Below are positions 1 through 7,773 of a stretch of 41,856 nucleotides of DNA, piece after piece; the stretch's first letter is position 1, and the number at the start of each line of letters is the position of its first letter. The position numbers and the translations under genes are program-made. The stretch lies in the NCBI RefSeq assembly GCF_016658545.1, contig NZ_JACVZC010000049.1, forward strand, positions 1 through 41,856, in the 5' to 3' direction. The stretch comes from Pseudomonas sp. S37 (GTDB taxonomy: Bacteria; Pseudomonadota; Gammaproteobacteria; Pseudomonadales; Pseudomonadaceae). The notes beneath the pieces are model-generated. The model saw nothing but the letters and a program-made list of their open reading frames with translations, ran no database searches and was not told where the DNA came from.

Positions 1-49
1 CCGCGGGGGGCGCGGGCGGCGGCGCCCCCCCACACACCCCCCCCCGCTC
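1..49. other. Low-complexity G/C window edge
   Basis: The first 45 or so bases are G and C homopolymer runs broken by short CA repeats, with no coding sense. They run straight into the tail of a REP element (CCGCTCCTACA at about 44-54). This looks like a poorly resolved contig end at a REP hairpin rather than real biology. Nothing else is visible in it. Confidence 0.6.
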
Positions 50-589
50 CTACAAGGACCGCGCAATCGGTGCAGGTGGCGTTAGGCTCGTTAAAAACGC
101 CGCAATCTGCCGCCCACCGCACAAACGCACCACCGGCACCTGCGGCCCGACTGCCTGGCGGTTCGCCTCGATCCCTGGCCGATACCCCCGGTCAAACGTC
201 CATACAAACTTCAGGAACTCCACAAACGCCCGGTCCAGCCGTTCGGTACAACCCGCCGGCAGGTCCGGCCGTGGCCGGTTCAGCACGCTGCGCATGATCA
301 CCCGCTTCAGGCAAGTCAGCCGTGGCGTATCCAGCCAGATCACCAGGTCGGCCCGTGGCAAGCGCAAGTCGAACGTACGCCGGGAGTAGTTGCCTTCACA
401 CACCCAGGCATCACCGGCCACCGCATCACGCACCCGGCTACGGAACGTCTCGGCATCCGGCTCTACCCAGCCGGCCTCCCAGAACAACGTATCGAGGTGC
501 ACCACCGGCGCGCCCAGGCGTTCGCCGATCTGTCGGGCCAGGGTCGATTTGCCACTGCCGGCGTTGCCGAGAATCACGATGCGTTGCAT
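50..589 (-). CDS. Adenylate-kinase-like P-loop protein (DNA topology modulation/FlaR-like family)
   Basis: This 179-residue P-loop NTPase belongs to the small adenylate-kinase-like group often annotated as topology modulation or FlaR-related protein; the true substrate is not known. The Walker A motif GNAGSGKS is at residues 8-15, near the N-terminus as in nucleotide kinases, followed by a VVHLDTLFW segment that resembles the substrate-side strand of kinases. A later LVIWLDTP strand precedes an Arg-rich stretch like the lid region. I chose the ATG at 589 because AAGGA lies eight bases upstream; a TTG six codons earlier is open but has no better ribosome site. The gene lies 35 bases downstream of rnz in the same direction and probably shares its transcript. 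Its stop codon sits inside the remnant REP at the window edge. Function beyond nucleotide binding is inference. Confidence 0.75.
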   Translation of the reverse strand: MQRIVILGNAGSGKSTLARQIGERLGAPVVHLDTLFWEAGWVEPDAETFRSRVRDAVAGDAWVCEGNYSRRTFDLRLPRADLVIWLDTPRLTCLKRVIMRSVLNRPRPDLPAGCTERLDRAFVEFLKFVWTFDRGYRPGIEANRQAVGPQVPVVRLCGGRQIAAFLTSLTPPAPIARSL

Positions 590-624
590 GGCCAAGTCCT
601 TTTGCAAAAACCGGCCATGCTAAT

Positions 625-1584
625 TCATCCCGCCGGCTCAAGACAGCCATCACGGCCAATGTGATAGCGCTGCAGGTCCTGCGCCAGGATCAATTGGCCA
701 CTGTAGTGGGCCAGCGCTTCGGCACGCACATCGTTGATGCTCGGGCTGCGCCGTGGGTCGCTCTGGTAGCGGGCGCTGAAGTGCGTCAGCACCAGGTTGC
801 GCACGCCAACTGCCTCGGCAAAGCACGCCACCGCTGCGGCGGTGCTGTGGCCGAAGGTGACCCCGGTACGCTCCACCACCGCCTGGGTGAAGGTGGCTTC
901 GTGCACCAGTACATCGGCACCCTTGGCGGCGTTGGCCAGCAGCTCGGGGGTGTCGTTGTCGCCGCACACGATCACCCGCCGGGGTGGGCGCGAAGCGCGC
1001 AGGTAGTGGTTGCCGTTCAGCAACTGCCCGTCGTGTTGCACCGACAGGCCTTTGGCCAGCTCGCCCCATAACGGGCCACGCGGGATGCCTTCGGCTTCCA
1101 GGCGCGCAATGTCCAGGCGCGGTTCAGGGTTGAGCTCGGTGAACACAAAGCCCACGCTGGGTACCCGGTGCGACAACTGCACCGCAGTCACTTGCAAGGT
1201 CTGGTTACGCCACTCGACCAGGTCTTCCACGGCCAGCAAGCGCAGCTCGAACGGCAGGAACGTGTCGCTGGCCACCAGCCCGAGGCGTACCCAGTCATGC
1301 AGCGCGGCGGGCAGGACAATATCCAGCGGCTGGGTGCGCCCGCTCATGCCGGCGCTGGCCAGCAGGCCGGGCAGGCCGAAGCAATGGTCGCCGTGCACGT
1401 GGGTAATGAAGATCGCCTGCAGGTCGCGGATCGACAGCGGCGTGTGCAGCAACTGGTGCTGAGTGCCTTCGCCGCAATCGACCAGGTACCAGTGGCTGCC
1501 ACTGGCTTCGATCACCGCAGTGGCGCTGACGTTGCGGGCCTTGGTCGGCACGCCGGCGGAGGTACCGAGGAACAGCAGGTCCAT
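625..1584 (-). CDS. rnz: Ribonuclease Z (tRNA 3'-processing endonuclease)
   Basis: Zinc-dependent beta-lactamase-fold endonuclease that cuts tRNA precursors 3' of the discriminator base. The 319-residue length fits the short (ElaC-type) RNase Z. The metal-binding signature THVHGDHCFGLPGLL is at residues 61-75 and gives HxHxDH. Further conserved elements are the N-terminal LLFLGTSAGVP strand-loop, VLVHEATF and the late LVLTHFSARY motif that supplies metal ligands. The ATG at 1584 is preceded by AAGGAG eight bases away. The upstream Nudix gene ends 16 bases before it and the P-loop gene begins 35 bases after it, so a three-gene minus-strand operon is likely. In bacteria whose tRNA genes all encode CCA the enzyme is partly redundant with other RNases; which case holds here cannot be told from the window. 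Confidence 0.95.
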   Translation of the reverse strand: MDLLFLGTSAGVPTKARNVSATAVIEASGSHWYLVDCGEGTQHQLLHTPLSIRDLQAIFITHVHGDHCFGLPGLLASAGMSGRTQPLDIVLPAALHDWVRLGLVASDTFLPFELRLLAVEDLVEWRNQTLQVTAVQLSHRVPSVGFVFTELNPEPRLDIARLEAEGIPRGPLWGELAKGLSVQHDGQLLNGNHYLRASRPPRRVIVCGDNDTPELLANAAKGADVLVHEATFTQAVVERTGVTFGHSTAAAVACFAEAVGVRNLVLTHFSARYQSDPRRSPSINDVRAEALAHYSGQLILAQDLQRYHIGRDGCLEPAG

Positions 1585-1600
1585 GTTCAGGCTCCTTGTT

Positions 1601-2062
1601 TCAGCCTAACAGCGCCAGGTCGCGCAGCAGTGCCTGCAGCCCTTGCGGCACCAGCGGGCCGATGCGGGCGAAATCGTCGCTGTCGCACCAGCGGGCGCGG
1701 AACGGGCTGCCGTTCGATTCATGGCCGTCCAGCCAGTCCCGCTGGTACAGGGTGGTATCGACGAAGCGCGCATCGTACACCTGCACAATCTCATGCCCCG
1801 GCTTGCCGGCATAGGTGAACAGGCTTTCCAGCGTACCGAGCAGGCGCACATCGCTGATCGGCTGGCCCAGTTCCTCAAGAATCTCCCGGGCGATGGCGTC
1901 CACGCCCAACTCACCAAATTCGATTCCCCCTCCCAGCGGGCGGCACAGGGTCTGGCCGTTGGCCGGGTCGTCGAACACATTGACCAGGATCCTGCCCTGG
2001 TGATGGAACACACACAGGGCAAGAAAACGGATACGGGGGGCTTGCAGCGGCGCGGTACTCAC
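1601..2062 (-). CDS. Nudix hydrolase
   Basis: A 153-residue single-domain Nudix protein. The Nudix box is degenerate but readable: GGGIEFGELGVDAIAREILEEL carries the GX5EX7REXXEEL pattern, with REILEEL providing the Mg-binding glutamates. The substrate (nucleoside diphosphate derivative) cannot be assigned from sequence. I take GTG at 2062 as the start because AAGGA lies eight bases upstream; an ATG eleven codons earlier would add residues with no family counterpart and has a poor ribosome site. It ends 16 bases before rnz on the same strand and is probably the first gene of the Nudix-rnz-P-loop transcript. Confidence 0.8.
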   Translation of the reverse strand: MSTAPLQAPRIRFLALCVFHHQGRILVNVFDDPANGQTLCRPLGGGIEFGELGVDAIAREILEELGQPISDVRLLGTLESLFTYAGKPGHEIVQVYDARFVDTTLYQRDWLDGHESNGSPFRARWCDSDDFARIGPLVPQGLQALLRDLALLG

Positions 2063-2131
2063 GGTCTCGTTCCTTCGAGGCAATAAAGGGCGCACACCTT
2101 AGCCTGATTGCCGCAAACCGTCGATGGCCCG

Positions 2132-2677
2132 CTACTCGGCCTGCCGCCAGATCAGCTTGCTGGTGTCATAGCCCTGTTCGCGGGCAATCTTCAGCAGCTG
2201 TTCGCGCTGCTGGTCGGTCACCGCCGGCGTGCGTGAAAGCAGCCACAAGTACTCGCGGTTGGGGTGGCCGACCAGTGCCACGCGGTAGTCCTTGTCGTGG
2301 TACAGCACCCAGTACTCGCCCTTGGTCAGGTCGGGGGCCAGGCGGCTGAACCAGTTGTCGAAGCGCACCCACAGCTTGTCGGTGCTGCCCGATTGCTGGG
2401 CCTCGGCGATGCCCTTGGCTTCATTCCACTGGCCGTCCTTTTCCTGGCAGCGGTTGGTCACGTCGATCCGGCCATCCGGGCGCAGGCCATAGTGCGCCTC
2501 GGACTGCACACAGTTGCGCTGGAAGAACATCGGCAACCGCGCCAGTTCATACCAGGTGCCCTGGTAGCGTTGCAGGTCGACCTGCTGCGTGCGCGGCGGC
2601 GCCGGGTGATCGTTGCCTGCGCAGCCGAGCAGGGCCAGGGTCATGCAGGAAAGCAGCAGCGTGGTGCGCAGCGCCAT
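2132..2677 (-). CDS. blc: Outer-membrane lipocalin lipoprotein Blc
   Basis: Bacterial lipocalin anchored to the outer membrane, thought to bind and carry fatty acids or lysophospholipids in envelope stress. The 181-residue precursor begins with a signal peptide and lipobox (ALLGC, lipid-modified Cys at residue 19), followed by Ala rather than Asp at +2, which suits outer-membrane sorting. The lipocalin signature YQGTWYELARLP follows the mature start. Later come the CQSEAHYGL and NRCQEKDGQWNEAKGIA strands, WVLYHDKDYRVALVG and the C-terminal LWLLSRTP motif, matching E. coli Blc. I chose the ATG at 2677 because AAGGAGG lies seven bases upstream and the signal peptide then starts correctly; longer in-frame starts add 37 unrelated residues. 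It lies 76 bases downstream of the reductase-like gene on the same strand. Confidence 0.92.
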   Translation of the reverse strand: MALRTTLLLSCMTLALLGCAGNDHPAPPRTQQVDLQRYQGTWYELARLPMFFQRNCVQSEAHYGLRPDGRIDVTNRCQEKDGQWNEAKGIAEAQQSGSTDKLWVRFDNWFSRLAPDLTKGEYWVLYHDKDYRVALVGHPNREYLWLLSRTPAVTDQQREQLLKIAREQGYDTSKLIWRQAE

Positions 2678-2753
2678 GGTCAACCTCCTTGAAGCGGATG
2701 GGCTTACCTGTGCTTCGATACCGGTGCGGGGCAAAAGTTGTACGTAATTACAC

Positions 2754-3371
2754 TCAGTCGAACGAACCGGTCTGCACCTGGCCGGCACGCACGTAGCGGG
2801 CGATGATCACACCTGTGGGCGTGACCTGCGAGTGCTGCAGGGTGAAGGCTGCCGCTGCCGCGTCGTCGCCGAACAGGCGTTTGCCGTGGCCCAGCAGTAG
2901 CGGGTGAACCAGCAGCTGCAGTTCATCGACCAGGCCGGCGGCCAGCAGTTGCTGCACCAGGTCGGCGCTGCCCTGGGTCAGCAGGTCGGCGCCGTCCTGC
3001 TGCTTGAGTGCACGCACCGCGGCGGCAACGTCCGTGCCGAGGGCGTGGCTGTTGTGCCAGTCGAGGGTAGCGGGGGTATGAGTGGCCACGTGCTTGGCCA
3101 CACTGTTGAACAGGTTGGCGATGGAGAAGTCTTGCGAATCGTCTTTTATCTTTGGCCAGTAGCCGGCAAAGATGTCGTAGGTGCGCCGGCCCAGCAGCAG
3201 TTCGAAGGGCTGTGTGAACAGGTCCTGCATGGCTTGGCCAAACACTTCTTCGGCGTAGGGCACCAGCCAGCCGCCATAGTTGAAGCCGCCACTGGTGTCT
3301 TCCTGCGGGCCGCCAGGGGCCTGCATGACGCCGTCGAGGCTGACGAAGGCGGCTACGATGAGTTTGCGCAT
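2754..3371 (-). CDS. RibD C-terminal/dihydrofolate-reductase-like family protein
   Basis: A 205-residue NAD(P)H-binding reductase-fold protein of the RibD_C/DHFR-like family (YwjB/YyaP type). The N-terminus RKLIVAAFVSLDGVMQAPGG is the family hallmark (xSLDG), followed by LLLGRRTYDIFAGYWP, the usual GRxTxxxxxxxW motif. Near the C-terminus VDELQLLVHPLLLGHGKRLF corresponds to the DE(L/Y)xL...P(V/L)xLGxGxxLF block. The physiological substrate of these proteins is not known and true DHFR activity should not be assumed. The start at 3371 has GGAGAG seven to twelve bases upstream. An upstream ATG at 3518 is in frame but would translate a REP element into the spurious peptide SGFTREEAG. Its own promoter probably lies in the 3372-3450 gap. 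Confidence 0.85.
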   Translation of the reverse strand: MRKLIVAAFVSLDGVMQAPGGPQEDTSGGFNYGGWLVPYAEEVFGQAMQDLFTQPFELLLGRRTYDIFAGYWPKIKDDSQDFSIANLFNSVAKHVATHTPATLDWHNSHALGTDVAAAVRALKQQDGADLLTQGSADLVQQLLAAGLVDELQLLVHPLLLGHGKRLFGDDAAAAAFTLQHSQVTPTGVIIARYVRAGQVQTGSFD

Positions 3372-3450
3372 GGGGACTCTCCTGATGGCAGCCGGGGTGG
3401 CTGTGGGCATGGGATAGTCGAATGGCGCAGGGCAGAATCGACAGGGTAGT

Positions 3451-3562
3451 CCTGTGCCGGCCTCTTCGCGGGTAAACCCGCTCCTACACAGGTATCGCCG
3501 TATTCGAAAGCGGTGCAAAACCAGTGTAGGAGCGGGTTCACCCGCGAATAGGCCGGCACAGG
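3451..3562. repeat. Inverted REP pair between nhaB and the reductase gene
   Basis: Two copies of the P. putida-type REP core (GCGGG-TTTA or TTCA-CCCGC with flanking GTAGGAGC and GAAxAGGCCGGCACAGG) in opposite orientation about 35 bases apart. The outer arms CCTGTGCCGG and CCGGCACAGG are perfect complements, so the whole 112 bases can fold into one long cruciform. It ends six bases past the nhaB stop codon. Confidence 0.93.
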
Positions 3563-3568
3563 TTCACA

Positions 3569-5071
3569 TCACAGCCAGTAAGTCACCGCCCACCATCCCA
3601 ACCCACCCATCACAACGGTATAGGGCAATGCCATCCACACCATCCGCCCATACGACAGCCGTATCAACGGCGCAATCGCCGAGGTCAGCAGAAACAGGAA
3701 CGCCGCCTGCCCATTCGGGGTCGCCACGCTGGGCAGGTTGGTGCCGGTGTTGATCGCCACCGCCAGCGTTTCGAAGTGCTCGCGGCTCATGCCACCATTG
3801 AGAAACGCCTGCTTCACCTCGGTGATATAGATGGTGGCAACAAACACGTTGTCACTGATCGCCGACAGCAAGCCATTGGCCAGGTACAACATGCCCGGCT
3901 GCTGCTCGGCCGGCAGCGTCAGCACCCAGCTGATCAACGGGCTGAACAGTTGCTGCTGGTGAATCACCGCCACTACGGCAAAGAACACCACCAGCAACGA
4001 GGTGAACGGCATGGCGTCCTGGAAAGCGCGGCCCAGGCGGTGTTCGTCGGTGATGCCGGTAAACGCGGTAATCAGCACGATCACCATCAGGCCGATCAGG
4101 CCAACCTCGGCCACATGCAGCCCCAGGCACACGATCAGGACCAGTGCAGCCAACCCTTGCACCCACAGCGCAATGCGCTGGGCCTGGGTACGCGCGGCGT
4201 CGTCTTCGGCGGCACAGGCAGCCAGCACCTGGCGCACCGGCTCAGGCATCAGCGTGCCGTAGCCGAACAGGCGCAGCTTCTCCAGCAACACACAGGTCAG
4301 CAGGCCGGCGCCGAGCACCGGCAGCGATACCGGTGCCACCTTGAAGAAGAAGTCGGCGAAATGCCAACCCATCTCATGGCCAATCAACAGGTTCTGCGGC
4401 TCGCCCACCAGCGTACACACGCCGCCCAGGGCAGTACCCACCGCGCCATGCATCAGCAGGCTACGCAGGAAGGCGCGGAACTGGTCCAGGTCGTCACGGT
4501 GCAACGGGGCGATCTGCTGGTCGCTGTCCAGTGCGCTGTCCTCACGGGGATCGGCGCCGGAGGCAACGCGGTGGTACACCGCATAGAAACCGACTGCCGC
4601 GCTGATGATCACCGCCGTTACGGTCAGCGCATCGAGAAACGCCGAGAGAAACGCCGACAGCACGCAGAACAGCAGCGACAGCATGGCTTTTGAGCGCACG
4701 CCCAACAAAATGCGCGAGAACAGGAACAGCAGCAGTTCCTTCATGAAATGGATGCCGGCCACCATGAACATCAGCAGCAGGATCACCGGGAAGTTGTGCT
4801 GCAGCTCTTCGTACAGCGCCTGTGGCGTGGTCATCTGCAACAGCAGGGCTTCGATCAGCAACAGCCCGCCGGGCATCAGCGGGTAGCACTTCAGCGCCAT
4901 GCCCAGGGTGAAGATGAACTCGATCACCAGCGCCCAGCCGGCTGCGGCCGGGCCCACGGTTACCAGCAGCAGCGGGTTGAGTACCAGGAACAGGCAGATG
5001 ACCGCCTTGTACCAAAGCGGCGACTGGCCCAGGAAACCATGGGCGAGGGCGCCGGGCAGGGAGCGCGACAT
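3569..5071 (-). CDS. nhaB: Na+/H+ antiporter NhaB
   Basis: Inner-membrane sodium/proton antiporter of the NhaB family, for Na+ extrusion and pH homeostasis. The 500-residue length matches the family. The protein is nearly all hydrophobic segments, consistent with about twelve transmembrane helices. NhaB-typical blocks include FLGQSPLWYKAVICLFLVLN at residues 13-32, AGIHFMKELLLFLFSRILLG, LLFCVLSAFLSAFLDALTVTAVI (with the conserved FLDALT), GGVCTLVGEPQNLLIG and the late SDNVFVATIYITEVK and NTGTNLPSVATPNGQAAFLF. The start at 5071 has AAGGA about ten bases upstream. The gene is divergent from the crotonase gene across 150 bases. No hairpin terminator with a T-run follows; a REP pair begins six bases after the stop instead. 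Confidence 0.96.
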   Translation of the reverse strand: MSRSLPGALAHGFLGQSPLWYKAVICLFLVLNPLLLVTVGPAAAGWALVIEFIFTLGMALKCYPLMPGGLLLIEALLLQMTTPQALYEELQHNFPVILLLMFMVAGIHFMKELLLFLFSRILLGVRSKAMLSLLFCVLSAFLSAFLDALTVTAVIISAAVGFYAVYHRVASGADPREDSALDSDQQIAPLHRDDLDQFRAFLRSLLMHGAVGTALGGVCTLVGEPQNLLIGHEMGWHFADFFFKVAPVSLPVLGAGLLTCVLLEKLRLFGYGTLMPEPVRQVLAACAAEDDAARTQAQRIALWVQGLAALVLIVCLGLHVAEVGLIGLMVIVLITAFTGITDEHRLGRAFQDAMPFTSLLVVFFAVVAVIHQQQLFSPLISWVLTLPAEQQPGMLYLANGLLSAISDNVFVATIYITEVKQAFLNGGMSREHFETLAVAINTGTNLPSVATPNGQAAFLFLLTSAIAPLIRLSYGRMVWMALPYTVVMGGLGWWAVTYWL

Positions 5072-5221
5072 GAATATGTATCCTTATGATTCAGCGATGG
5101 CGCACGGTGCCGGATCGGCACGCCTTAGGCAAGGCGCGCAGTCCCGTTTTTGGCACAAGTACGGTCACCGGCCTGGGTTACCATCCGCGCTATGAACCCT
5201 TCACCCGCAGGAGTACAGCCC

Positions 5222-6034
5222 GTGACCGAGTACAGCGCGTTCAAGGTCGAACTGACCGACAGCATCGCCCACGTCCAGATCAACCGCCCGGAAAAGGTCA
5301 ACGCGATGAACGCGGCCTTCTGGGAAGAGATCGTCGACATCTTCCAGTGGGTCGACGACACCGATGCCGTGCGTGCGGTGGTCATCAGCGGTGCCGGCAA
5401 GCATTTCTCGGCTGGCATCGACCTGATGATGCTGGCTTCGCTGGCCGGGCAGATGGGCAAGGACGTGGGCCGCAACGCGCGTTTCCTGCGCAAGACCATC
5501 CAGCGCCTGCAGGCCTCGTTCAATGCTGTCGACAACTGCCGCAAGCCGGTCCTGGCTGCGGTGCAGGGCTACTGCATCGGTGGCGCCATCGACCTGATTT
5601 CGGCTTGCGACATGCGCTACTGCAGCAGTGATGCGCAGTTCTCGATCAAGGAAATCGACATGGGTATGGCCGCCGATGTCGGCACACTGCAACGTTTGCC
5701 ACGTATCATCGGCGACGGCATGATGCGTGAGCTGGCCTTCACCGGGCGCAATGCAGCGGCTGACGAGGCGCTGCGCATCGGCCTGGTCAACCGGGTCTAT
5801 GATGATCAGGCTGCGCTGCTGGATGGGGTCTTTGCCATCGCCCGCGAGATTGCGGCAAAATCGCCGATCGCCGTGGCCGGCACCAAGGAAATGCTCAGCT
5901 ACATGCGTGACCATCGCATCGACGATGGCCTGGACTACATCGCCACCTGGAACGCCGCGATGCTGCAGTCCGAAGACCTGCGCGTGGCCGTGGCGGCGCA
6001 CATGAGCAAACAGAAACCGACGTTCGCCGACTGA
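5222..6034 (+). CDS. Crotonase, delta(3,5)-delta(2,4)-dienoyl-CoA isomerase type
   Basis: Crotonase-fold enzyme of fatty-acid beta-oxidation. It resembles peroxisomal/mitochondrial ECH1, which isomerises 3,5-dienoyl-CoA to 2,4-dienoyl-CoA. The 270 residues carry the acyl-CoA oxyanion-hole region SGAGKHFSAGIDL (57-69) and GYCIGGAIDLISACDMR (116-132). The ECH1 acidic triad is in place: Asp124 (GAIDL), Glu144 (IKEIDMG) and Asp152 (AADVGTLQRLP), with the same 20- and 8-residue spacings as Asp176, Glu196 and Asp204 of the rat enzyme. I use GTG at 5222 because AGGAG lies eight to nine bases before it; an ATG at 5192 ten codons upstream is possible. nudC follows after 36 bases and may be co-transcribed. 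Plain enoyl-CoA hydratase is less likely because the hydratase glutamate context is absent. Confidence 0.87.
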   Translation: MTEYSAFKVELTDSIAHVQINRPEKVNAMNAAFWEEIVDIFQWVDDTDAVRAVVISGAGKHFSAGIDLMMLASLAGQMGKDVGRNARFLRKTIQRLQASFNAVDNCRKPVLAAVQGYCIGGAIDLISACDMRYCSSDAQFSIKEIDMGMAADVGTLQRLPRIIGDGMMRELAFTGRNAAADEALRIGLVNRVYDDQAALLDGVFAIAREIAAKSPIAVAGTKEMLSYMRDHRIDDGLDYIATWNAAMLQSEDLRVAVAAHMSKQKPTFAD

Positions 6035-6070
6035 TCAAACCGGGGGACGTGCAGTCAAGGAACCCCCGAC

Positions 6071-6901
6071 ATGTCAGCACGCTGGACTACCGCAGTACTC
6101 GACCCGCAGATCACCGGGGGGCTGGCCGTGGCGCGCAGCCCGGAAGGGTTCCTGGTGGACGCCAACGGCGCGCTGTTCCCCCGCGACTGGCTCAAGCGCC
6201 AGGACCTTGACGTGCTGTGCGAGCACGGCATCGGCCACTTCGACGGCCAGCCGGTGTTCCTGCTGGAGCTGCGCAGCGCCACTGACGTGCCAGGCTGCAG
6301 CTGGCGCGGGTTGCGCGCGTTCATGCTCGAAGGCGACTTCGACACCTACAAGGTGCTGGGCTACGCCGCACAAATCGGCACCTGGGCCCGCGAGCACCGC
6401 TTCTGCGGCAGCTGCGGCCAGGCGATGGCGCAAATCCGCTGGGAGCGGGCAATGTACTGCCAGCCCTGCGACCTGCGCAGCTACCCGCGCATCTCACCCA
6501 GCATGATCGTGCTGGTGACCCGTGGCGACGAAATCCTGCTGGCACGCTCGCCGCGCTTCGTCACCGGGGTGTACAGCACCCTGGCAGGCTTTGCCGAGCC
6601 GGGCGAGTCGGCCGAGGACTGCCTGGTGCGCGAAGTGCGTGAAGAAGTGGCGGTGGAGGTGCAGAACATCCAGTACGTCGGCAGCCAGTGCTGGCCGTTC
6701 CCGCACTCGATGATGCTCGGCTTCCATGCCGAATACGCTGGCGGCGATATCGTCATGCAGCCGGACGAGATCGAGGACGCCCAGTGGTTCAGCGTCCACG
6801 ACTTGCCACCGCTGCCGGCCGGGCGGTCGATTGCCCGGTACCTGATCGATTTGTACGTGGCTCGCCGTTTAGGCCTGCCCGAACCAGTGTTGCCACGCTA
6901 G
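6071..6901 (+). CDS. nudC: NADH pyrophosphatase / NAD-capped RNA decapping hydrolase NudC
   Basis: Nudix enzyme that cleaves NAD(H) to NMN(H) and AMP and removes NAD caps from RNA 5' ends. The 276-residue protein has an N-terminal NUDIX-like domain, a zinc ribbon with Cys112, Cys115, Cys130 and Cys133 (CGSC...CQPC), and a Nudix box beginning GFAEPGESAEDCLVREVREE at residue 173. The NudC-specific signature SQPWPFPxS is present at 205-213 with one substitution, Cys for Pro (SQCWPFPHS). AAGGA lies about ten bases before the ATG. Its last 33 bases overlap the convergent TSUP permease gene. Gene pairing with the upstream crotonase is probable but no functional link is evident. Confidence 0.95.
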   Translation: MSARWTTAVLDPQITGGLAVARSPEGFLVDANGALFPRDWLKRQDLDVLCEHGIGHFDGQPVFLLELRSATDVPGCSWRGLRAFMLEGDFDTYKVLGYAAQIGTWAREHRFCGSCGQAMAQIRWERAMYCQPCDLRSYPRISPSMIVLVTRGDEILLARSPRFVTGVYSTLAGFAEPGESAEDCLVREVREEVAVEVQNIQYVGSQCWPFPHSMMLGFHAEYAGGDIVMQPDEIEDAQWFSVHDLPPLPAGRSIARYLIDLYVARRLGLPEPVLPR

Positions 6902-7648
6902 GCGCACGGTCAACGCCAGCACCACGGTGATGAAGACGGGGCGGATGAACTTGCTGCCGCCGCTGATCGCCGTGCGTGCGCCGAAGAAGGCACCGACCAT
7001 CACAGACATGCCCATGCACAGGCCGACGATGTAGTCCACCTGCCCGGAAATGATGAACACCGTCAGCGCCGCGATGTTGCTGACGAAGTTCATGCTGCGC
7101 GCCACGCCGCTGGCGCGTACCAGGTCGATGGGGTACAGCAGCAGGGTGCTGACCGTCCAGAACGCCCCGGTCCCAGGGCCGGCAACGCCATCATAGAAGC
7201 CCAGGGTGAAGCCTTGCGGTACCTGCCACTTCTTCTTGATCGGTGCGTCGGCGTCCAGCGGCGCCTTGGGCGTGCCGCCGAACAGCAGGTAGATGCCACA
7301 GGCGAAGACGATCACCGGCAGCATCTTGTTCAGCCATTCGGCCGGCATGTAGTGGGCGATGACGGCGCCCAGCAATGCGCCGGTCAAGGTGGCGAACAAC
7401 GCCGGGCGCCATTGTGCCGGGTGGAACAGCTTGCGCTTGTAGTAGGTGAAACCGGCGGTGGCCGAGCCGAAGGTGGAGCTGAGCTTGTTGGTGCCCAGTA
7501 CCAGGTGTGGCGGCATGCCGGCGGTGAGCAGCGCCGGGGTGGTGAGCAGGCCGCCGCCGCCGGCGATGGCATCAATGAAACCGGCGACGAAGGCGACCAG
7601 GGCCAGGATCAGCAGGGTTAGGGGTTCTACGGTGAGTTCGAAGGGCAT
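6869..7648 (-). CDS. TSUP-family membrane permease (sulfite exporter TauE/SafE-like)
   Basis: Integral membrane protein of 259 residues in the TSUP (DUF81, TauE/SafE/YfcA) family; members move sulfur-containing or other small organic anions, and the substrate here is unknown. The family hallmarks are the first repeat GFIDAIAGGGGLLTTPALL at about residues 24-42, then LGTNKLSSTFGSATAGFTYYKR, and the second repeat GFYDGVAGPGTGAFW in mid-protein. Hydrophobic segments suggest seven or eight helices. The ATG at 7648 has only a weak ribosome site. The stop codon lies inside the 3' end of nudC on the other strand (33-base convergent overlap), so neither gene has room for a private terminator there. 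Confidence 0.9.
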   Translation of the reverse strand: MPFELTVEPLTLLILALVAFVAGFIDAIAGGGGLLTTPALLTAGMPPHLVLGTNKLSSTFGSATAGFTYYKRKLFHPAQWRPALFATLTGALLGAVIAHYMPAEWLNKMLPVIVFACGIYLLFGGTPKAPLDADAPIKKKWQVPQGFTLGFYDGVAGPGTGAFWTVSTLLLYPIDLVRASGVARSMNFVSNIAALTVFIISGQVDYIVGLCMGMSVMVGAFFGARTAISGGSKFIRPVFITVVLALTVRLAWQHWFGQA

Positions 7649-7773
7649 GGGAGGCTTCAGGCAGTGAGTTCGCAGCTCAACCTGCTGCGGTTTGGGCGCT
7701 ATGTTAATGCCTTTGGGCTTCGACTGTCAGTGGCTTAATTGCCAGATAGCGTGGTTCGATTTTCTTGGTTTTA

